Shown here: piece after piece, positions 1 to 11,700 of the stretch
Position numbering within the stretch: the first letter of the stretch is position 1
How the letters are laid out: each line of letters starts with the position of its first letter
Assembly: GCF_026151205.1 (NCBI RefSeq)
Contig: NC_087073.1
Coordinates: 20,552,837-20,612,836 of the forward strand
DNA length: 60,000 nt
Direction of reading: 5' to 3'
Origin: Bolinopsis microptera
Lineage: Eukaryota > Ctenophora > Tentaculata > Lobata > Bolinopsidae
The notes under the pieces: model-generated
Database searches by the model: none
Told to the model about the DNA's origin: nothing
Seen by the model: only the letters and a program-made list of their open reading frames with translations
Translations under genes and position numbers: made by a program

Positions 1-3000
1 CATAATATTCTTCATCTGAGGTATGTCCACATCTATAGCAGCTACCCCGAGAAAAGGTTCTCTCTGAGATGATATCTGTTTTTATCGTGAGAAGGTGTTC
101 ATAAGTTGACATAAAAGCGACACAATTGACACATAAGTTGATACATAGGCGACACAATATGTTGACACAAAATGTACATACGTTGAAAACTTTCATATAG
201 GTAATAACAGAATATCTGAATAACTTCCCAAGACCCAACTCTCATTGAACTTACTCATTAGCCAATCAATCATACATAATTTAAACCACATCAAAATAGT
301 GACTGCTTTCCCTCCGCTGCTCGAAATACCTGTGAGTTAGGATCATGATCCAGAACAACAGATTTTCCCACGGTCATGACGAAATTCTGACGATCATACT
401 CGTAGTACACAGTGGACCAGGTTGCTTGAATGTTTGCCGTGTTCAATGATAACGGCTGCCTGTAATAATTACAACTCGTCTTACAATCACGTACAATTAT
501 CATTTCAGGACGTATAAGATGACTGATAGTTGGACGATAGTGTTATACAAGATGATTGTACAGCTCCTTTTATAAGTTTAGTGCCCGTATATAGGCCTTA
601 TAGAGGCCATATCTAATTGGCCTTCATCCCGCAAGCAAAATGTTTAAATGCATTAGAATCAAATTGATCTCAATCTAAAACAATCGAACCAAAATTCAAA
701 ATCCATAGATTTTAACAACGAAATACAGCTGGCACCTCGAGTCAACCTACCCAAACACAGCTAGAATATTAGATATAGCTGGCACAACGTCCCCGTAGTC
801 GTACACCTTGCTGAAGTACCCGTTATTCGCACACGCTATCTTCTCTAGTTTTGTGGTATCACCCTGGTTTGGAGCTCCGAACGCTAGGATAAAGATCCGG
901 ACTTTTCCGTCCGGATTCCGCTTTTTTAACAGCTCAACGTACTCCTCCCTCACATAATCACTGAGATAAGATAAAGACCCTTGTCACAGCTTTAGAGATA
1001 AACACTTGATATTGTATTGATAATGATATTACTATATTACTTTTCGGAACTTACTTCTAACGCGTAATAACACAAGTGGTACAACTGCAAGTCCAGGCCT
1101 TTATTAGTTGACTTCTGATAACTATAAAAACCTGAAGATTATATAAATCTAAGAACCTGAAGATGATGATTGAACGCTGACAATCACATGTTTTATTGTT
1201 TCTCGCAGAGTTCTCCAGCACATCAAACGCCGTGTTGAGGGCTATCGAGAAATTAGATGCACCTGAAATATTGACAAGTCAGTGCAGAGCAATAACAGGT
1301 AGTACACACTCCAATTAATCTGCAGCAAATCAGGAACATGCGAGGAAGTTTACGATAAATTGTCTGGTAGTTGAACGCTCTGGTCTATATCTGGAGCATC
1401 TAATCCGGTGATGGTACAGCATGACTATCTTGCTGACCAAGCAAGGATATGACAAGTGTTAGAAGCCTAGTGAGACATGTGATGATTGTGATTGTCGTCG
1501 TGCCACTGCTAAGTGTGGGGCAGACCTGTCATAGAATCGCCGATGCTTGTCAATCAGTCCTCACATATACAGTCGACCTAATTTCCGATTAGAAGCCAGT
1601 TTCTATACAATCTTGATCCGCAGGTGTCGAATACCAAGTAACAGATCATATTATAGTATTGTACACGCCCCTCGTGATAGGTATATCACAACAAAAGCAA
1701 AAGTTACAACCTGTAACAGCTTATATTCGATTTTATCTGCATCACCAGGAACAGAAGTATTGTCGAATAATTGAAAACTTGGGTGTTATGATATGATGAT
1801 GATGAGATGTGCTATCTACAGCCCTCACGAGACCATGTCTTCAATCCAATCAGCCTGCACACACTAACTACTAGGTGCTAACAGCTATAGGTGCTAATAT
1901 CAAATTATTAAATGTAGTGTCACTGTCTAGTTCATGGGACAACGGCGCAAGACAGGTAATGTGTGAGTTCTAATATCTGTGTCTACTGATATAAACAACA
2001 GTTTAATATCTACTTCTATATAATATAAGCAAGCGCCATTCGTTTAAAATTGTAGTCAACAGCAACAAGTCTGAAAGATAGGTATAATTCACAGAAACGA
2101 AGATATTAATATAAAGTTTGGATGTACTGAAGCTGTGATAATACACAAATCACAACTACTAATCACTAACCAATAGCGTCAATCTTATCAATTTCCTCGT
2201 AGAGATGGTTGATGTACTTCAACCTGGCTCTCTCCAGCTGAGGGTAACAAGACAGGGACTGTGTGGTTAGGTTGAAGGTGTAGAAGGCCACGTAGTCCTT
2301 ATCTGACACTATCTGTAGCAGTGTTTTAGCGGTGTATTTTGCAACTCGTAGTGCCCACCCGTACCTGAGAAAAGAAGAAATGTTGGGAACTGTCAACTGA
2401 GGGATGTCTTCGAGCGAGTAGATCAGTTTTGATACATAGAAAAGTTCTCAGTGGTCTAGCTTTTACGATTAAATCCAACCAAAGATTGATAATTGTGTAG
2501 ATAACGTCAGTGTCACTTACATGCTCCCAGAGGTATCCATGAGGAAGACAACATCTCGAGGCTGCCCTGCTGCCTCGATATACCACGACCTGAACCTACA
2601 GTCGTACAGGTCCGTCTACGGGAGATGTTTTAAAGTTACATTGTTGGAATTTTGATAAGTTTTCGTGTGAAATTTTTGCGCTACCTGACGTAAATCACAG
2701 GAGGGCCAAAGTGCAAAAAAACTGCTGCTAACTGCTGCTAACTGCTGCTCACTGCTGTTAAGTAGTTAGCAGCAGTTTCTTTTCACTTTGGCCCTCCTGT
2801 GAAATATGTAACGCCCATAGTCATAATTTATTGACAAAAGGCTTATGAAAACAAAAATAAGATAATCAGCATATTGACCTGGTTATTAGGCAGTAACCAG
2901 GAGTATGCTGGAAAATATCGTAACAACCCAGAAGTAGACCCGAAATACTGAGCGAATATGAACTTGTCCCTTTCGTAATTCTTTACGAAGACTTGATCCA

Positions 3001-4198
3001 ATCCATCAGTCAGATGGATTGCACTGAAGATAAGACAGTTGTTAGTATGGTCTATGAGTGATAATTTAACTACTAATCATATGAACATTAGTTACTAATC
3101 ACATTATAGCTACCTAATACCTATATAAGCATTCTTGTCTAAATTTTGACTCCAGACTTTAATAATTTATAACTGGTTCCAACCTCTTAATCTCGTTAGA
3201 GAACTCGTACACATCCACCGGAAAGTGAATGATAGTCTCCGTAAGATTAACCCTCGCTTTAAACTCTTCATAGTATGTCAGGTTGATCTTCTTCTCCATG
3301 TCCCTGTCTTTGGCCAGCAGGTAGCTGCACGTGGGAGGGTCACGTGCTTGTTCAAGACGACCTGGACTCTTCTGACGCACAAAGTCTGCGATCTTGTCTA
3401 CCGCGTCCGTCTTGTTCTTCAGAATCGTCTGGGATTAAATCGTGGTGAGAACTGCAGATAATTACCGGTGTATATAATTACGTGCGGAGTTTTATAGATC
3501 TCGCAATGTTTCTACAGATAGTCTTGTAAGTTAAACTGACGGGTAGTCTAGGTGGTGCAAGTTAGGGGAGTTGGCTGTTGATACAGATATTGCGACAGTG
3601 AGAAAATTCGGTCATTAAAATTCCATAGAAAAGGAGTTAGTCACAAACACTAATGATGTCGAGAACGACTAGTTCGGCAAAGATTTCCCAGATTTAATGA
3701 CTATGAGTCTATGACTATTAACTATTTAACAGTATTTTTTTACTTTAAAAACGTCAAACGGCAGACTCCGGTTCCCTCCCGACTTACCTCCAATTTTAAT
3801 TGTGCATCCTTTAAAAGTTTTTTCCCGTCAATTTCTTCATATCTGATCAGGTCTGAATCTGCACTAAATGCATTCTGGGGAAACGTGATAATAGGTCTTT
3901 AAAGTAACAGAATCATCGCTAATCGGTTGAGCTGTTTCCGCATATTCCTATCAAAATACCAAAAATCAAAACAGAGAGACTGTCTAACTATCACAATCTT
4001 CAACAGAACAAAGTTTCAAACCCTTACCCTAAGATAATCCAACTGTGTTGTCGTTTTAAGAATCTCCATGAGTTTATCCTTTATTTGTCGTGCGATTGTG
4101 ATAGATTCGTTACTGCATATCTGAGCCGACGGATCGCAACCAAACACAAGCACTATACCGAGGACCGTGACAAGAACACATCTTGTGGTTTTGAGCAT
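1..4198 (-). CDS. CACNA2D-like: Voltage-gated calcium channel alpha-2/delta subunit, N-terminal part (partial, 10 exons)
   Basis: Extracellular auxiliary subunit that promotes surface and presynaptic delivery of voltage-gated Ca2+ channels. Exons, 5' to 3' on the minus strand: 4198-4028, 3896-3788, 3428-3184, 3023-2879, 2615-2521, 2364-2171, 1262-1157, 960-751, 459-330, 63-1. The gene continues past the left edge. Exon 1 encodes a signal peptide ([20 protein letters not shown]). The third exon matches the VWA_N region, including [13 protein letters not shown]. The 2615 exon has [14 protein letters not shown] followed by the MIDAS metal-site motif DTSGS. Later exons finish the VWA fold ([27 protein letters not shown]) and lead into the Cache-like region ([25 protein letters not shown]). 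Splice phases agree at all junctions except exon 1 to exon 2, where the phase does not match; a missed micro-exon or a wrong acceptor is likely. Where vertebrate alpha-2/delta-1 has RRR before WYI, this protein has R-F-R. The family call is secure; the paralogue class is not. Confidence 0.9.
2695..2802. repeat. Perfect 19-bp inverted repeat (hairpin element) in an alpha-2/delta intron
   Basis: The arms TCACAGGAGGGCCAAAGTG and its exact reverse complement flank a loop with several CTGCTGCTAA units and their complement, so most of the 108 bp can fold into one stem. It lies in the intron between the 2879-3023 and 2521-2615 exons. It resembles a small fold-back MITE. No clear target-site duplication is visible. 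Confidence 0.85.
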
Positions 4199-5440
4199 CG
4201 AGACACTGTGACATTGAACACTGTAAGGTTAGGGGAGTTAGAGACAGTGTGACATTGAACACTGTAAGGTTAGTGGAGTTAGAGACACTGTGACATTGAA
4301 CACTGTAAGTGTAAGGTTAGTGGAGTTAGAGACACTGCGACATTGAACACTGTAAGGTTAGTGGAGTTAGAGATAGTGTGACATTGAACACTGTAAGGTT
4401 AGTGAAGTTAGTGACAGTGTGACATTGAACACTGTAAGGTTAGTGGAGTTAGAGACACTGTGACATTGAACACTGTAAGGTTAGTGGAGTTAGAGACACT
4501 GTGACATTGAACACTGTAAGGTTAGTGGAGTTAGAGACACTGTGACATTGAACACTGTAAGGTTAGTGGAGTTAGATACACTGTGACATTGAACACTGTA
4601 AGGCCGTTAGTGGAGTTAGAGACACTGTGACATTGAACACTGTAAGGTTAGTGAAGTTAGTGACAGTGTGACATTGAACACTATAAGGTTAGTGAAGTTA
4701 GAGATACTGTGACATTGAACACTGTAAGGTTAGTGGAGTTAGAGACACTGTGACATTGAACACTGTAAGGTTAGTGGAGTTAGAGACACTGTGACATTGA
4801 ACACTGTAAGGTTAGTGGAGTTAGTGACAGTGTGACATTGAACACTGTAAGGTTAGTGGAGTTAGAGACACTGTGACATTGAACTCTGTAAGGTTAGTGG
4901 AGTTAGAGACACTGTGACATTGAACACTGTAAGGTTAGTGGAGTTAGAGACACTGTGACATTGAACACTGTAAGGTTAGTGGAGTTAGATACACTGTGAC
5001 ATTGAACACTGTAAGGCCGTTAGTGGAGTTAGAGACACTGTGACATTGAACACTGTAAGGTTAGTGAAGTTAGTGACAGTGTGACATTGAACACTATAAG
5101 GTTAGTGAAGTTAGAGATACTGTGACATTGAACACTGTAAGGTTAGTGGAGTTAGAGACACTGTGACATTGAACACTGTAAGGTTAGTGGAGTTAGAGAC
5201 ACTGTGACATTGAACACTGTAAGGTTAGTGGAGTTAGTGACAGTGTGACATTGAACACTGTAAGGTTAGTGGAGTTAGAGACACTGTGACATTGAACTCT
5301 GTAAGGTTAGTGGAGTTAGAGACACTGTGACATTGAACACTGTAAGGTTAGTGGAGTTAGAGACACTGTGACATTGAACACTGTAAGGTTAGTGAAGTTA
5401 GAGACACTGTGACATTGAACACTGTAAGGTTAGAGGAGTT
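4199..5440. repeat. 41-bp minisatellite, about 30 copies, with a 412-bp higher-order period
   Basis: Each unit reads roughly GTTAGTGGAGTTAGAGACAC followed by TGTGACATTGAACACTGTAAG. Variant units (GATACAC, the two-base-longer AAGGCCGT, ACTATAAGG) recur in the same order about 412 bp apart; for example AGGCCG occurs at 4601 and 5013. This shows that blocks of about ten units were copied together. The array abuts the alpha-2/delta start codon, so it forms the 5' leader or proximal promoter of that gene. On the minus strand almost every unit carries a five-codon frame, MSQCL followed by a stop. Confidence 0.95.
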
Positions 5441-5554
5441 AAGATTTAGAGTCTGTGACGGTTCATGAATTTTAAATGAGATGAAAACAATCAGTGCACA
5501 CATTTTAAACCACGCTACTATTTTAAGTAAAGTTATAAGTAAAGTGTAAGGAAA

Positions 5555-5760
5555 TAAGCCCGACTGCAATAAGGCTAGACAACTTTAGAAGTTTAGAGTT
5601 AGGGTAGAGATAGGGTAAGGGGTAGGGTTAAGGTAGACTTTAGGGATCCTAACCCTTACTCTAACCTTAACCCTTACTCCAACCCTAACCCTTACTCCAA
5701 CCCTAACCCTAACCCCAAAGTTGTTTACCGTAAAGTCTAGCCTTAGAGGCTGGGCTTCTT
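5555..5760. repeat. Fold-back element with terminal inverted repeats and telomere-like core
   Basis: TAAGGCTAGAC at 5570-5580 is perfectly inverted at 5735-5745. A looser match extends outward (AAGCCC... and ...GGGCTT). The inside runs from degenerate TTAGGG/TAGGGT units, through TTAGGGATCCTAACCC near 5645, into CCCTAA-type units. The telomere-like repeats therefore meet head to head. The bounding inverted repeats make a mobile fold-back element more likely than a chromosome fusion scar. Confidence 0.75.
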
Positions 5761-8700
5761 GGATACTGCCCAGTTTAATCTTAGTCGAACTACAGCGAAT
5801 ACAATCAGTGACTTATGGCACTGTTTCTTCAGACAAAAAAAAACTTTGATAGTCTTAAAACACCAAATCCAATCTACGATTGGTCATTGGATAAACACCG
5901 AACTGCACAAAACGTAACATAAAACCACAGCAAATGCCACACGCGCCCTGAACAGCGCTGGAAATGAAAGTTTGCTGTTTCTTTCATATAACAGTGAATA
6001 TTTTCTAATGCTATTGAGGTTAGAGACAACATATCATATAAAAGTGTCCGTGAAATTAGACTTCCAAGCAAACTAATCAATACAATGACAAGTTGATGTT
6101 CCGAGCAGCGGTTGGCACGAATTGGTTTTGGAAATTCCTGCCAGAATCCAGACAGCTCCATCTAATGGCCACCTCACAGGCAAAAACACCAACATTATGG
6201 ACCTAAAAACACCGATATTGCTTCCCAATTTCCCTTCTGACAGTACGCAGTTAGAGAAAAGATAGTTGCTATCCGTACAGCACACAACCAAACTAACGAG
6301 TCGCACTTCTAGAAGTCAACAGAGTGTACGAAATTTGGAGCAAGTAGCCGTGCAGCGAGCTATAGATAACGAACGACATAGGTAAATGAATGAGAAGCCG
6401 GATGGAACTGGGGTAATTACTTTAAATATTGATATATTTCGAGAATGCAGGTTTGCAAAGATCCGCGACTTTAAGGTACCCCGAGATATACGTCTCGAGA
6501 GGTTTGATGCCAACCACTGGTACGTCGACATGTTGGTAATGCTTTAAAAATTATCCATCCTTTTTCCTTTTTGACGTCAGCGAACGCTTTTTGTGGACTG
6601 TTTTATTCAGAATTACCCAAAGCTCTCATGTCATCGTATACTCATGTCGAGTACCTCATGAGACGCACCAAATATCTGCGTTTACCCACTTGTACAAAGC
6701 CAAACCCTGAAATGGGCTGCTCCATTAACTACGAAAACTCGTCTGCAGAATTTAAATTACTTCCACGTGTAATTCAAGGAGAAATTAGACGTTGCAAATG
6801 GCACTAGACGTATGAACTGAGGAATAAATTATCCGCGAGTGATTAACTATCTTGTGCCGGCAAATTTGGGCAGATATGTCAGACCGACCAAAGCTGTACA
6901 AATCTCCTTCTGATGAAATTTCTGAAGAAACCCGTAAAACTATAAACGCAAACCAGTTGTTGATTATACGCCGAATAAACCAGGGCAGAAAAGCAGAATA
7001 TTTTAAGTTTTGGCACCGCGATACCATTTTAATTCTGCAGACGTCAGATTGAGCAGCCTGGTTCATTAATGAGGCGGGATAATTACGGAATAAAGAGCTG
7101 TCAAACATGCCAGTAAAATAATGAGGATCTGGGAGGCAGGAGAGCAGTAGGACGGAGTGTGAGATACGGACAAGGAAATCAGGACAATTTGAGAATACTA
7201 ATCATTGTACAAAAGTAAGTAGGACTGCTACAAATATTGTATAAAATACTGAGAAGTAGGACAGCTACAATAATTGAGTTTTGAAAAAAAAACACTTCGC
7301 TCCAAATTAGAAATGTATATAAAAGGCTGTTTGACATTTTTAGTAACACCTGATAAATACAAAGGCCATGGCCCGAAATTTGGACGGATAAATTGTAGAT
7401 GATGCAGAAAACAACCGAGATACAATTGACAAAATTTACACAAAGGCTGCATGGCCCGCAATTTGGACGGAGGAATTGTATAGATGATGCAGAAAATAAC
7501 CGAGATACAATTGACAAAATTGACCGGATGAATATTTCCGATGGACCAGCGACCTATTTTAGGAGAGGCTGGAGAAATCGTACGATATTTGCTGTTGTGA
7601 CACAGTTCATCGGAGCTTCCTGAACAAAAGCAGCTCTCTTCCGATTAGCTGCCACCGCCCACCATCAGCAGATCAGATATTATATCCAGACACCAGATGT
7701 GAACGTGTCAAAGTACAGTTAGCAGTATATATATGCATTCCTTAAATCTAATTATACAATTATCTAGCTGACCACCAATCAATCTACTAAGATTCGGTAT
7801 AATTGAACGGAGTCCGTGATGACTGCATGATTAATTAACTAAACTATAAAATTCCTCCTCGTTTATTTTTCTGCAAACGCACGTACAGGAATTTTATCAG
7901 CGCCTGTTCCAGCAGTTTAAAACGAAATCCAGGGAGGTTGTCGGTACTCTTAAAGAGTAGATAATTGGACGGATAACTAGATAATTACCTGGTACAGGCT
8001 GCGTATAAGATAGATGATAATTATCAAATCACAAAAGTTGCAGTGAAGCACGAAAGTTGCGGTTAATCACGAAAGTTGCGGTTAATCACGTGCTATACGT
8101 GCAAACTGCCTGTGGGCCAGACATTACTCCTGTAATTTCATACGTGGGTTTAGGATTGTGAACCGCTATAGTAAGGGTTAGGGTTAAGGTTATAGTCACG
8201 TCTAAGGCTTGGTATTGTAGCGAAACACTGTGAGAAACTATTTCGGAGTATCAAAAGTCGAAAATTCCAAACTATGATAGGTATGGAGCTTCCAAATGAG
8301 GACAGGCGAGTATATATAAATGATGTTGACAGAAGTGATTAGATTCGAGGCTTCATCATGAAAACATCAGTCAAATAAATCATTACAAAAACTGACTTAA
8401 AATACGAGTTTTTACAAAAGTTATTCGAAAGTACTTGATGTCTCCGAAAATAAGATAAATGTTTCTAATCAGTACAGTAATAGTGAGGAAGTTTCAAGCG
8501 AAGCCGCCTAAGTTGCACAGGAAAGTAATAACTTAGTGACAAAACGACTAGAACGCTTAACATCAAAGGCTATGAAACGTAGACATAGATAACAGTAATA
8601 ATAATACTGCAATTATATCGCATATTACCAAACTTTGCGATGGTAATTTAACGACATAGTGATAACCAGCTTTCTCCATTCTAATGTTGAGTAAATCCCC

Positions 8701-11700
8701 CTAACCCTGCTTATACCACCGTTTAATGTGTATCACCTGATATCATTGCGACGTTTAGACTTTAAATTTAGTGACCAGGTGCACGCTTAATTCCCACAAA
8801 TCCACGGCGAGGAACTGTACGTGTACAGCAAGCTGCAGAATATCCGCCTCGTGTGGCCATTGGCCAACTATACTGACGCTGTAACTGATACAGATAATAC
8901 TTGAAAAGCACGAAACTGTTTACGGACATTCTTGGAGGACAGTTGACACTCAATTGACTGCAGCAGCAGTACAGTACAGTACGAAGAATACCACATATAT
9001 TAGTGTCACGCAAAAGTACTGCACAAAAGTGCCAGCATAACGACTAGCTTTGACAGACAACACTGTCCTCCGCACGCAACTCCTCCGCACGCAACTCCTC
9101 CGCACGCAACCCATGAGACGCAGTAACCTCACGCTACAGTGTGAAAAGAGAACCCCCTGTGTACAGGATTAAAGGTGATTGCTGCAGGGCGGTACTTACT
9201 GTTGACAGAGCTGTGGGTTATGTTTAGCTGTATCCCCCCTCTAACAAAGCCCCCACAGCCCCATAATGAGATAATGTCAAATTGTACCCAGCTCCCGGCC
9301 GCCGCTGTCACACAATGGTTGAGAGAGTGCTGCCCCCGTAAACTTTAGGGTATAAAATACACAGAGTAGGCGGAGCTGTTCTGTCAATATTAACATAGAA
9401 GATTAGGGTATAAAAGACACAACATTGTGGACCCGTGCTTGGCTTTTGTTTGTACATCAGGTATATAATCCTAGTAAACTGTCCACAATTGACATGGAGA
9501 CCTGAGTCGGCAACCTTCAAACCTGGGGGATCAAAGCAGAAAGCATAAATGGTGATTTTTTGGAACCAACCCCGACGAAAAAATAGAAAATTGATTTTGG
9601 TTCAGATCACTATTTCAAAAGCAGCAAGTAAAGACAACAATTTACTGTTTTATGGATACAAATATACGAAAACACTTTCGACCATTGAACCATGCACTGC
9701 CTAGATCACAAAAGCTGGTGTTGAAATAAAGAAATAAAGTATCTCGGGATCATAGACCTCATTTCTTGATTCATACATTATGAACTAAAATACTGAACTA
9801 TTCTATTAAGTGCTGGAATATTTTGCCTTCATTTATCAGATCGAGCATAATTTGAACTATTAATTATGAATGGTTTACCGTACTAATCAGCTGCAAGATG
9901 GTGGCAGTAAAATTTATGTTTCATTATCGATATATAGATTTGTAACGGAGAAGATAACCGGATATTCCATTAACCAACTCAATTTAGCGGAGGAACAAAG
10001 ATATTGAGTACGGTATACAAAGGAATCATTATCCAAGAAAGTGTATTTACCAAAATCTGTTTAACCCCGTTAAAATTAGTTTATCGGTTGGCGACGGTTA
10101 CGAATCGGGTCGGAGTTTCGTTTGAGCTACGAGAGGGATCAGCGATGGGGAGACATATTATTATAACGATACAAACATACAAACATACGGCAAGAGTACA
10201 ACTACATCCAATTAATGAACCCTCGCTCAATTAGTTTAACCAATTACAAGTATTTTATGAAATTATATGACAAAATTAAACACATAATGAAGTTGAAATA
10301 TATAACGAAGCCATATATCGTGGGCGAGCAATTTTCAAACATTGTCATTCACATTGTTCATCTCCGAATCATGTCTGGGCCTGATCAGGTCATCGAAAGA
10401 GGTTTTCGCTCTATTAAAATAATTAATAGCTCCAGAGAATATTTCAGGATTATTAAACAACCTCATCAACTGTGCCACGGGCACAATCTAGAAAATTAAA
10501 CGACATGTCGTAATACTTCAAGCCAAGCACAGAGTATAAAACATTTGCCAGGTATCTGAACAATACACCCGGCCACTTTCCAGCTTCAACAATGAACATT
10601 ACAACAACTGTAACAACTTCATCAAGATTCACAATAGCAACACAACAGCATTACAACACGCCACGCGGGATATGAAGTTCAAGACGCAGAACCATGACCA
10701 GCCGGACAAAGTGTCACGTGGCGTATCGGCTCAATTAATTTCCCAGTGGGGAGAGAGGATGTGATCGATTAGCTGTAACGAATCATGAATTAGCGACCGT
10801 ATTAGCGACCGAGCATGTGAGCTGTGCCTCAGTGATTCCCATACACGTACAATCCTGGAATGCTTCCTCTGGTTAACTTTTATGGTTTTCTGAGTGAAAA
10901 CACGCGGAACGCGATTCAAAAATGGGAAGAGTGACTTAACTCTGATGTGAAGTTCGGGTCGAACAATTAAGGGATAGGGAGGATAGAGGTAATTGTAGCT
11001 GATTATACAATTGCAACCAGTAAGATATCTGGAAAATTGAAGTATAAATGTAGCAAAATGGCCCTGAATGGCAATCAGCGGGGAAAATGGCGAATGATCG
11101 TTCCCATAAGCTCATAAGGAAATGTAGCAAACCATGAACTTTCTAATTGGAAAACAGAGTTGTAAACTAATTCGGTTCAGCGCAAACCCTGTCTTTCTTA
11201 TAGGGACAACCGGCCGTCGATAAAACTACCCGGCTTGAAAAGCGCTTTGAATTGGCGTTTTGTTATAACGAAACCCACAGATTTCCTTCTTGAAATCTGA
11301 TCTAATGGCTAGAAAATATTCCGACTACCAATCTAAATGTAGTAATAGACCTAATGTTTCCATAAGGTTAAATTTACATTCTTGAACCGCGGTTAATAAA
11401 CGGTCAGTCAGTAAAACTTACACGGTGAACGGATCGGTGAGAAAATAATGCCGATATTTCACATCGTGATACCGTGAATTTTTATTTATCAACGAATCAT
11501 TTGTCGCAAATATACCAATCAACTAAAATCAGTGACCTTGACCAAAAGGTAAAGCGATAAGTCGATTGAAAATGTTAGTTGTAAAAAACTTTGGCACCAA
11601 AGATATCAATTTCAATCCTTAATCTTTGAGAACAAGCAACATGCCCACAGTTTTCATGATGCAAAAACTGTGATCATTTCCTTCAACTAAATTGTGGCGC

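Noticed and set aside
4199-5440. CRISPR array
   Set aside because: The units are contiguous without unique spacers and the genome is eukaryotic; it is a minisatellite.
5590-5720. True telomere or chromosome end
   Set aside because: The repeats are degenerate, short, in both orientations and bounded by inverted repeats in internal sequence.
6571-7108. Overlapping frames of 66 to 107 codons on both strands
   Set aside because: No family resemblance, and the frames overlap antisense; nothing supports either one.
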